This document shows positions 56,510-64,000 of a stretch of 64,000 bases of DNA, piece after piece (position 1 is the first letter of the stretch; each line of letters begins with the position of its first letter). A program made the position numbers and the translations under genes. Source of the stretch: Nakaseomyces glabratus (lineage: Eukaryota > Ascomycota > Saccharomycetes > Saccharomycetales > Saccharomycetaceae); the NCBI RefSeq assembly GCF_010111755.1, contig NC_088960.1, positions 496,001-560,000 on the forward strand, in the 5' to 3' direction. The notes under the pieces were generated by a model, which saw only the letters and a list, made by a program, of their open reading frames with translations, was not told the DNA's origin and ran no database searches.

Positions 56510-57244
56510 ATGACTGCTGGTATAGCTAGGCGGTTGAGTCGGGACAAGCCGCACCGGGAGATGATGCTGCGGAACCTTGTGACGTCGTTGCTGGAGCACG
56601 GGAGTGTGGTCAGTACGCATGAGAAGTGCATGGAGGCGTCGCGGCTGGCGGACCGGGTGATCCACTGGTCGAAGAGCGCTGGCCACAGCTCTAAGTACGT
56701 GTCGCTGATCCAGTCGAAGCTGTTTCTGAGCGGGAACAACTCGGGCCTGTTGCGGAAGCTGTGCGGCGAGATTGCGCCGCGGTACGTGGAGAGGCCAGGC
56801 GGGTACACCCGTGTGATGAAGCTGGAGCCCCGGCTGGGCGACAGGGCGCGCCAGAGCGTGCTGGAGCTCGTGGACACGCCCGTGGTCACCGCGGGGGACG
56901 TAGCGCACCCGCAGCCTTCCATCCAGCGCGGGAACATGAAGCTGTGGCTGCTTGCGAGGGCTACGTTGACAGACGAGTCGCTGGCCAGGGCCCACAACCC
57001 TCAAACTCTGCTGAACTTGAAGAAGATGCTCAAGTTCAGGGATGCCGGGGATGTCGCGAGGGACCTGCTGGTCGTGAGATCGCTGCTGAGAGAGGATATG
57101 GGGCTCGAGCCAGTCGACAAAGAGCAGGACCACGCTGCGGTGACCACACTGATCCAGGCAGCACAGGCAGCTACACCAGTGTCCAAGAAGAAGGTCAGAA
57201 ACGACTACAAGTTCGAGACCGCGAGACCCAACGGCCCCCAGTAG
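56510..57244 (+). CDS. MRPL8: Mrpl8, mitochondrial large-subunit ribosomal protein bL17m
   Basis: This 244-residue protein starts at the ATG at 56510 (MTAGIARRLSRDKPHREMMLRNLVTSLLEHG). The frame upstream reaches only a TTG. The RLSRxxxHRxxMLRNLVTSL segment is the bL17 signature, followed by YTRVMKLEPRLGDRA. The C-terminal half is the mitochondrial extension. S. cerevisiae Mrpl8 is 238 aa. GC content is higher than in most neighbours. Confidence 0.95.
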   Translation: MTAGIARRLSRDKPHREMMLRNLVTSLLEHGSVVSTHEKCMEASRLADRVIHWSKSAGHSSKYVSLIQSKLFLSGNNSGLLRKLCGEIAPRYVERPGGYTRVMKLEPRLGDRARQSVLELVDTPVVTAGDVAHPQPSIQRGNMKLWLLARATLTDESLARAHNPQTLLNLKKMLKFRDAGDVARDLLVVRSLLREDMGLEPVDKEQDHAAVTTLIQAAQAATPVSKKKVRNDYKFETARPNGPQ

Positions 57245-57520
57245 AAAAGTTGAAATGAAGGGCCTCTATGGAACTTGTGAAGTTCAAAAGAAACGGGCAA
57301 ACCTTGTACATATCTATATAGCGAAGACGTAATCAATATAGCCCTACAGAAATTCTATATTCCTATCATTGTGTTATGCTTGTCACTGCCACTGGCTCAT
57401 CATATGCCTCGCGCAAAACAAATTGGTGAAATGCGAAATTATAAAAAGGCAGACGGCAGAGCCAATTGGGACTTGATTTGTTAGTAGCTCACGCTGGGGC
57501 CAAACAGACAGGAGTCGACG

Positions 57521-58408
57521 ATGGAGCAGCCAGCGGACAAGCCAGTTGAGATGGAGACAAGAAACGAAGGAGCAGAAGCGGTAGAGCCGGCGGTTGAAGC
57601 GGTTGAAGCGGTTGAAGTTGAAGCAGCTGAAGCAGCTGAAGCAGCTGAGCAGAAGGACGCGGAAGCCATGAATGAGACGGTGGATGGCGACACGGATCAA
57701 GGCGATGAGAGCAGGTCGAATGCGCAAGTGATTGAGATCGAGGACAGTGACTCGTCGCCTGAAGGTGACACTGAAATGGATATCGATGAGGACCAGGAGA
57801 TGAAGCACGATGATCGCGATGAGACGAGACCCACAACGCAGTCGTCTGCGAAGGAGGAGTCCCGGTCTTCTAGCCGTGTGGTCAAGAGCGAGATGGATGA
57901 GTCTATAGCGCAGTCCAGAAGGGAGATGGAGGAATTGGAGAGCGAGCTTGGCGAGGAAGCACGCAAGGAAAAGCAACGTGTGGTAGATGAATTGAAGAAG
58001 CAGTACAAACTGATAAACAGGGAGTATATCAGACGATGCTCACGATTCCCGATCTCAAAGATGAGAATGATTGCTAAGAATGACCCTGAATACTTAGAGT
58101 GTACCAAGGATGCGTTGATCGCAACAGCCTTCGCTACTGAGCTATTTGTGCAGACTTTGACCTACGAGACATTGATCGTCAACGGATCGGTACCGTACGG
58201 GGACGGCAACTTCCAACAGGAGCCCAAACCAGAGCCTTCAACACCTATAAACAGCGACGAGTTGCTCCTGGATTATAAATCGCTCTCAGAGTCAATAGCT
58301 CTGGTCGACCACTTCCAATTTTTGGCAGACATTGTTCCAAGAACCAAGAACCTACGAGAGTTAGTCAAGGAGAACAAAGTCAGATACACTGCCACCCAAA
58401 AGAACTGA
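57521..58408 (+). CDS. DLS1: Dls1/Dpb3-type histone-fold protein with long acidic N-terminus
   Basis: This 295-residue protein has a histone fold at about residues 171-225 (RFPISKMRMIAKNDPEYLECTKDALIATAFATELFVQTL), typical of the CHRAC-15/DPB3 family. By position (YJL065C) it corresponds to DLS1, a subunit of the Isw2 yeast CHRAC complex; its paralogue Dpb3 belongs to DNA polymerase epsilon. S. cerevisiae Dls1 is only 167 aa. Here a 165-residue acidic N-terminus precedes the fold, with EAVEAVEVEAAEAAEAAEQ repeats (about 20-45), a DSDSSPEGDTEMDIDEDQE patch and a Lys/Arg/Glu helix (125-165). If no DPB3 paralogue exists in this genome, one protein could serve both complexes. Confidence 0.82.
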   Translation: MEQPADKPVEMETRNEGAEAVEPAVEAVEAVEVEAAEAAEAAEQKDAEAMNETVDGDTDQGDESRSNAQVIEIEDSDSSPEGDTEMDIDEDQEMKHDDRDETRPTTQSSAKEESRSSSRVVKSEMDESIAQSRREMEELESELGEEARKEKQRVVDELKKQYKLINREYIRRCSRFPISKMRMIAKNDPEYLECTKDALIATAFATELFVQTLTYETLIVNGSVPYGDGNFQQEPKPEPSTPINSDELLLDYKSLSESIALVDHFQFLADIVPRTKNLRELVKENKVRYTATQKN

Positions 58409-58680
58409 GTCATTGTCGTAGAGATTATATACTCCAAGATTCCAAGATTGAAGAAGGAGTTCATATGTGTAGTATTAGTTTTCAATTTGTATAAAGAAAC
58501 TCATTTTATAACGTTAACAAAATAAGGTCCGTTCTCATTGATCAAGGATCAATTTCTAGAAATTCAAGGAACGGTAGTTCTAGTATAGATATATAAGTTG
58601 GACCACCAAGAACAGTATCTTGTCACAAATACATTAGTAGCGTCTGTGGTTAGCTATCACTTAGGAAATTTGATGGAATA

Positions 58681-59604
58681 ATGGGCTTGTTTAATGGAGA
58701 CGACGAAAAGTTGAAAGAGCTATGCGACTCCGGGGTAAAGGATGAGTTGAACAGGGAGTCGTTGTTCGACGATGGGCTCATTCCTCATGGGTTGAAAGAT
58801 AGTGCTTTAGAACTCTATGACAAAGCCGGATTGAAAGACATCTTTGAGTCCGGGTATGGCAGTTTGTGGGATACATTGAAAGAGATAGGAAACTACAACA
58901 CCAATCTTGGCAGTCTTGTGAGCAGACCCCAAGGCAACGATGTTATTCAACAAGGTATTACTGGTCTATACCATTATGGTACACCCAATATGAGCCAATA
59001 TAAAGAGTGTGCTGATGTGGATGGTCTCTCTGTTTGGGACACCCAAGGTTGGTGGAGATGCTTGTTTCCTCAAGGGGTCATAAGGGACAAGTTGAAGGTC
59101 GACGACTTATCAAGCAAAGAACAAGACAGCGTAATGAGTAAAATATTGACCAAAGAAGCTGTGGTCAACGACAAGGATAACAAGTACGGTGTTTTCTTCC
59201 CCGAGTGGTCTCTTTACATGAAATGGAGAGTGCATATGAACCATCTCATCCAGCAAAGGAAAGAGGAAGAGATCACTAAGAGAAAGAATAATGACTTGAA
59301 GGATTGGGCTTATGGATTCTATGACAGCGATGACAAAACTCCAGAAGATATCATGATGAAGAAGTCCCTACAGGACTTCGACCACAAGGATGGTCCTGAG
59401 ATCATAGGCAAGTCAGAGTATGTTACCATACAATCGACTAACGATGGTAAAGAAGAAGTAAAACAACTAAAGACTTTTTACAACAACGGTACGACATCGA
59501 TAGAGTCGATTAAGAAGGTTTACCCAAAGGATGGTGGCAAGCCTAGGATTGAAAGAACTGTCAGAACTGTGCCATCTTCAAGGGACAAAGGCAATGGCTT
59601 CTAA
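58681..59604 (+). CDS. MPM1: Mpm1-like mitochondrial membrane protein
   Basis: This 307-residue protein begins MGLFNGDDEKLKELCDSG. It contains the conserved segments CADVDGLSVWDTQGWWRCLFPQG and GVFFPEWSLYMKWRVHMNHL. It corresponds by position and character to YJL066C, 'mitochondrial peculiar membrane protein', a protein of the mitochondrial membranes of unclear function. S. cerevisiae Mpm1 is 252 aa, so this one is longer, mainly in the C-terminal charged part. No obvious presequence or strong membrane span is seen, which fits a peripheral or atypical membrane association. Confidence 0.88.
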   Translation: MGLFNGDDEKLKELCDSGVKDELNRESLFDDGLIPHGLKDSALELYDKAGLKDIFESGYGSLWDTLKEIGNYNTNLGSLVSRPQGNDVIQQGITGLYHYGTPNMSQYKECADVDGLSVWDTQGWWRCLFPQGVIRDKLKVDDLSSKEQDSVMSKILTKEAVVNDKDNKYGVFFPEWSLYMKWRVHMNHLIQQRKEEEITKRKNNDLKDWAYGFYDSDDKTPEDIMMKKSLQDFDHKDGPEIIGKSEYVTIQSTNDGKEEVKQLKTFYNNGTTSIESIKKVYPKDGGKPRIERTVRTVPSSRDKGNGF

Positions 59605-59870
59605 AATTTCCTGCTTTATTTATCTCTAACGCTATGTTTAATGACCAATATTTAAAGGAAGTATATAATTTACTAGATATTCATGTATGTATTTGTTAAA
59701 AAGCCCACTATCCTATACTAGTTATCACTCCGTCATCAGGAGGCGAAATCGGTGTTATAAGAAACAAAAAAAAGGGAATATAACATTGAAGCACAGCTAT
59801 TGAGGACATATACAGAGCTTAACTGTTAATAATTATTGCAAGAAGGTTGACATTATAAAAACAGAACTAG

Positions 59871-60761
59871 ATGAAGCAAGTGAAAAGTATTGCTGTGTGT
59901 GGAGGCAAGCTGCTACAATTGAAGCATGCATCCGAAGTATTGCACTGTGAGATGGACGTCAATGTTTATCTACCAAAGCAGTACAATACCAACAGCCAGG
60001 GGAAGAAGATTCCAACCATCTACTACTTGTCAGGGTTGACATGCACTCCACAAAATGCCAGTGAGAAGGCCTTTTGGCAAGCCCAAGCTGATAAGTACGG
60101 GTTCGCCATGGTATACCCAGACACTTCTCCAAGAGGTGACGATGTTGCCGGTGATCCCGAAGGCAGTTGGGACTTTGGAAAAGGTGCTGGGTTCTATATC
60201 AATGCTACGAAGGAGCCATTCCAAAAGCATTACCACATGTTTGACTACGTCCACAAGGAACTGCCTTCCGAATTGGCAAAGTTCTTTGAAGAACAAGGCC
60301 AAAGCAAAATCGATTTCCTGGATAACGTATCTATCACAGGCCATTCAATGGGTGGATTTGGTGCGTTATCGGGCTACTTGCTGCATTACTCAGACAATAA
60401 GTACAAATCCTGCTCAGCGTTTGCACCTATTGTAAACCCATCTGTGGTACCATGGGGCCAGAAAGCTTTCAAGGGCTACTTCAATGACCCCAAGGAAGGT
60501 GAACATTATGATCCATGCAACCTGGTGAAGCAAGTAAAGAACACAAACAACAGCTCTATTCTGATCCACGTAGGTACTAACGACCCATTCTTGAAAGAAC
60601 AGTTGCAACCACACTTACTAAAGGAAGCTGCGACAGGGACTACATGGGAAAACAAGATTGATATAAACTTAGTGGATGGTTTCGACCACTCTTACTACTT
60701 CATCAGTACATTTGTCCCAGAACACGCAGCTTTCCACGCCAAACACTTGGGTTTAGCATGA
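59871..60761 (+). CDS. S-formylglutathione hydrolase (YJL068C orthologue)
   Basis: This 296-residue alpha/beta-hydrolase of the esterase D family has the nucleophile elbow GHSMGGFG (Ser159), a catalytic Asp in VGTNDPFL (Asp238) and His in GFDHSYYF (His273). The oxyanion segment YLSGLTCTPQN lies near residue 52. It hydrolyses S-formylglutathione to formate and glutathione, the last step in glutathione-dependent formaldehyde detoxification. S. cerevisiae YJL068C is 299 aa. It is the last gene of the conserved YJL block. Confidence 0.95.
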   Translation: MKQVKSIAVCGGKLLQLKHASEVLHCEMDVNVYLPKQYNTNSQGKKIPTIYYLSGLTCTPQNASEKAFWQAQADKYGFAMVYPDTSPRGDDVAGDPEGSWDFGKGAGFYINATKEPFQKHYHMFDYVHKELPSELAKFFEEQGQSKIDFLDNVSITGHSMGGFGALSGYLLHYSDNKYKSCSAFAPIVNPSVVPWGQKAFKGYFNDPKEGEHYDPCNLVKQVKNTNNSSILIHVGTNDPFLKEQLQPHLLKEAATGTTWENKIDINLVDGFDHSYYFISTFVPEHAAFHAKHLGLA

Positions 60762-62578
60762 GCAGTAGGACAAGGGACTTGAACGAGAACCTGCCCACTT
60801 TTAAGTATACTTAGTTACAACACAGCACAGGACAATACATAGATGTCGACATATACCAATACCAATATAGATTATTTGCTACTTATGTTTTTTATAAAAT
60901 GATTTTCTAGATGAATTCAAACTTGATTTATCGTTAGTAAACTTAGGAAATAAAATATTTTGCAAATGCAAAATAAAAAATGTACTCCCCAAACCTTATA
61001 GCAGTATCATGGCCAATTATAGTCAACAGACATTGAACTGGTTTCTATAGTTTGTAGCCCATTCCGGTTGGACTTTTTATTACAATTACTTTTTTTCAGA
61101 CAAAGGGTCCTATTTTGTTATAGTTAATCAACCTATGGATGCTTCTCAGCATTGTTTTATTTTTGTAATTATTTATCGAGCATTATTTATCTGCATGGAG
61201 GTGTTTGCTGTGTTTGCAATTGGGTGAATGAAGTACTCTATTCCCCACGTGTAACTAGTAACTCTATCTCAAAGTATAGATGATCAAAAAGAAATCTGGT
61301 ATCCACTATAAATCTATTATAACATTTTTTTTTTCTCTTATGTCAAGAGGGTGAATCTTTTGATATCATTCTGATGAGAGCCTTCTGTATGTTCATCTTT
61401 CTTGCATATCGTGTAAGTCTCATAGTTATTAAGAGAACAGCACATTTGAATTGGTATTTGAAGTATGCAGTTAGACAAAGTACCGGAGTTTTATAGTAAA
61501 TGTCTTTGACCACTATCAAATATTCATTACTCCCATTGTAGTACATTGACTTCCCTTTACCCCGCATCCAATATCGGACAGTTACATGAAGTTACTAGGC
61601 ACTATGCTTTACAGTAATTAATAATAACTGATGTAAAGACAACATAAGATGTATACATTTTTTGAAAGAAAAAGAGTTTGAGTTATTATCAAAATTTTAC
61701 AAAATTTAAGCACATTAGCGCTGTAATTCTGTAGTACACAGCCAGAAATAAGTAAACACCGATAAACAACACCATAACCATTGAGAAAGTGCTCTTGACA
61801 GAGAATAGACTCAAAATAAAAAATTATATTCTGGACAGCATGTGAACAAAACTTCATTGAGCAGAATATTCACATGCAAATGCTCTTATCTAGACTTTCA
61901 TTATCTTACCTTGTGTTTCGCTGGCATCCATTTGATTTAGGAGATTTACATATTTTCATGGAAACACAAAAAAGGAAGGAGTCCGGTTAGAAGTTATGTA
62001 ACCCCAAGAAAATGGTAAATCACAATATAGCAACGAGAAAAGGTTGTTTTCGAGGCCATAAAAACTTGACATAAGGACATTTTAACTGCAAAACATACAT
62101 CGATTTGTTTAATGTTGAGATTTTAGACTGCTTCAAGCACCGTATTAGATACTCAACAATTGCTTTGGCTTGAGTTCTAGAGTGAGACGTATAATATATT
62201 ATAAATTGAAATGTATATATTTTAGCTACAAATAATGAAAAATAAGTGTTCTTGCATAAACAGTAGAAGTCCAAATGAATGCTGATCATTTGCGTACATG
62301 CTGCTAGTCGGCAATGTAACTCCACTTTCACATGTCAAGCAAATAAAGCGATTCAGGTTTTGGCGAAGCATAAAAAACCCCTATAATCACAAAACGTATA
62401 GTTAATTGATATTCTGATGAAGATTTCGGTTTAATGTTTGATTTGGATTAGCATTATAATCATCACATTAATGGTTGTTTTAAACGCGGTAGATAATGAA
62501 TCAATATTTGTAGGTCTAGATAAAGAGAGAAAATTTATTCTTGACTAATATATAGAAAAGAAGCTGCTACTTTAAAGT
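60762..62578. other. 1.8-kb gap between converging genes; synteny breakpoint
   Basis: YJL068C and SRM1 converge on this AT-rich gap. No frame longer than about 100 codons has protein-like character. One CACGTG hexamer lies at about 61245, but no CDEIII-like partner was found. I see no tRNA or LTR. The size is large for a convergent gap in this genome, which may mark loss of a gene or a rearrangement. Confidence 0.55.
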
Positions 62579-64000
62579 CTATTGCTTGTACCCGGCAGAA
62601 ACAGAGAACTGTCCACCTGAACCAGCCAATACCATATCGACTTCTTTGGTTGCTGTGTTTGTAATTTTAACCGGAACTTCGATGTCATCGCCAGCAGGAC
62701 CTTGACCGACTGCATATGTTTCCCCGAAACCCCAAGTATATAGTTTACCATCTTGGCTAATAGCAATACTGTGATGTGAGCCAGCAGCGATATTCTTGAA
62801 TTTCATTTCTTTATATTCTCTATCGTCTTCGTCATCTTCTGGATCCAATTCTTCCAGAGTTTTTACAACCTTCGTAGGTAGCGGAACTGCTCTAACTCGC
62901 TCATGCTCATCCTTATAGGCATATGTAGGTAATTCTTTCTTTAGCAAACCAATTTCATTCATGTCAATTCTTCCACAAGTATATAGTGCTCCAGATTCCA
63001 TCAAAAATAAACTGTGATGTTCTCCAGCACTTATTGTTCTAATGCTATCATTATCCAATGGTAAATTCATCACTTGCGATGGAACAGCAACAATACCACC
63101 ATCTTCAATACTTTCACCGATACCACATTGACCGAACTGATTTAGACCCCAACTCACAACTTTACCAGTTTCTGTTAAAGCAAAACAGTGATTTTCACCA
63201 CTTGCAATGTATTTCACTTTCTTTAGACCAAATGGTAAAGGATAAAGAGTCTTTAATCTGAATCTATCCAATATTTTTCTACCTAGTTGGTATTGTTGAC
63301 CATTACCCCAGGCGTAGACAATACCTGCCTCATCCAAAAATAATATGTGGTCCTTACCTCCGGCCATTTGAACAATTTTACCCTTCGCGAATTTTGGTAC
63401 AACCCATGGTTCTCTTTGAACTTCGATTTCATCCTGGTAAAAACCAAGTATACCTTCGTTACAACGGAAAGTACCCCAAGCGTAAATGGTACCATCGCTT
63501 AAAAGTACAGAACTTAAGTTGTCAGTTGCAACCAACTGGACTATCTTAGCGTCTTTTTCGCTGGTACCTTCAAATTTGAATGGTAGTTTGGTGGGAGTAC
63601 TTTCCAGTTCATTTAGGTCACCATCTTCATCATCGCTGGAATCATTAGCATCCTTCAATTTTTCTTTAGCTCCGCTGGTATCTCTTCCTAGGGCACCATA
63701 ATCATTACAACCCCAAGACCAAATGTTGTTATCTTTATCCAAAGCTAATGTGTGCATACCACCAACAGCAATGGAAACAATGCCGACTTTGTCTTGTGGC
63801 AAAAATGGGTTTAACCTTGGCCTTTTAACCTCCTTGTTCTTGGCCAATGGACCCAGCCCCAGTTCACACATGGAACCAGTACCCCATACAAACACATCTA
63901 GTGGACGGACACTAATATATCTGTGCGTGTAGTCATCTAGCTGATTCAAAACTTTCTTAGTAGAAACACGCTTAGCAGTTGGTGCTTCGTCGCTAGCACT
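62579..64000 (-). CDS. SRM1: Srm1/Prp20, Ran guanine nucleotide exchange factor (RCC1), 5' end outside window
   Basis: The frame is open from the right edge to a TAG at 62579. It covers about 473 residues, missing only the extreme N-terminus. Seven RCC1 blades are visible, with motifs such as FVWGTGSMCELGLGPLAKNK, VGGMHTLALDKDNNIWSWGC, ASGENHCFALTETG, SAGEHHSLFLMESG and AAGSHHSIAISQDGKLYTWG. The acidic SSDDEDGDLNELEST insertion is typical of yeast Srm1. The protein loads GTP on Ran (Gsp1) at chromatin and so drives nuclear transport. It is YGL097W in S. cerevisiae, so chromosome X collinearity ends before this gene. Confidence 0.95.
   Translation of the reverse strand, partial: SASDEAPTAKRVSTKKVLNQLDDYTHRYISVRPLDVFVWGTGSMCELGLGPLAKNKEVKRPRLNPFLPQDKVGIVSIAVGGMHTLALDKDNNIWSWGCNDYGALGRDTSGAKEKLKDANDSSDDEDGDLNELESTPTKLPFKFEGTSEKDAKIVQLVATDNLSSVLLSDGTIYAWGTFRCNEGILGFYQDEIEVQREPWVVPKFAKGKIVQMAGGKDHILFLDEAGIVYAWGNGQQYQLGRKILDRFRLKTLYPLPFGLKKVKYIASGENHCFALTETGKVVSWGLNQFGQCGIGESIEDGGIVAVPSQVMNLPLDNDSIRTISAGEHHSLFLMESGALYTCGRIDMNEIGLLKKELPTYAYKDEHERVRAVPLPTKVVKTLEELDPEDDEDDREYKEMKFKNIAAGSHHSIAISQDGKLYTWGFGETYAVGQGPAGDDIEVPVKITNTATKEVDMVLAGSGGQFSVSAGYKQ

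Noticed and set aside
61240..61255. CACGTG as a possible centromere CDEI element
   Set aside because: No AT-rich CDEII of fixed length followed by a CDEIII-like (TTCCGAA) motif was found nearby.

Overview
The window is a segment of nuclear chromosome from a post-whole-genome-duplication budding yeast, most probably Candida glabrata (Nakaseomyces glabratus). Three things suggest this. Single-exon genes are packed in an order almost perfectly collinear with S. cerevisiae chromosome X left arm (YJL053W to YJL068C, inverted). There is a GPI-type cell-wall protein with an Awp/Hyr-like N-terminal domain. Its coding sequence is dominated by a 135-bp, 45-residue repeat containing SHITT, the hallmark of the C. 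glabrata SHITT megasatellites. Species and gene names rest on recognising protein sequences; no search was run.

Layout. Positions 3-269 hold the C-terminal end of a kinase-like protein. The first conserved block (0.4-12.4 kb) holds PEP8/VPS26 (-), TIM54 (-), a LOG-family phosphoribohydrolase like YJL055W (-), ZAP1 (+), IKS1 (+), YHC3/BTN1 (-) and BNA3 (-). From 13.4 to 43.0 kb lies one giant adhesin gene on the minus strand. It has a signal peptide, a beta-helix-like N-terminal domain, five 270-bp SFFIT-like repeats, about 180 copies of the 135-bp SHITT repeat (with three 0.3-kb spacers), Asn/Ser/Gly-rich C-terminal repeats and a GPI signal. An 8-bp insertion at 35251 breaks the frame and leaves two open frames. 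Without it the gene would encode about 9,859 residues. Upstream of it, 43.0-50.6 kb is a large AT-rich region with no convincing gene.

The second conserved block (50.6-60.8 kb) continues the YJL order: NUP82 (-), LAS21 (-), COA3 (-), MRPL8 (+), a DLS1/DPB3-like histone-fold gene (+), MPM1 (+) and the YJL068C S-formylglutathione hydrolase (+). After a 1.8-kb gene-free gap, SRM1/PRP20 (RCC1 homologue, -) runs off the right edge. It is a YGL gene, so synteny with chromosome X ends in that gap.

The flanking genes are housekeeping functions (retromer, TIM22 import, zinc homeostasis, nuclear pore, GPI-anchor synthesis, mitochondrial ribosome and COX assembly, chromatin, one-carbon detoxification, Ran-GEF). 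The striking element is the adhesin with its upstream desert, about 37 kb placed cleanly between two genes that are neighbours in S. cerevisiae (BNA3 and NUP82). Its repeat array shows several layers of higher-order duplication and a long block of copies with no visible variation.
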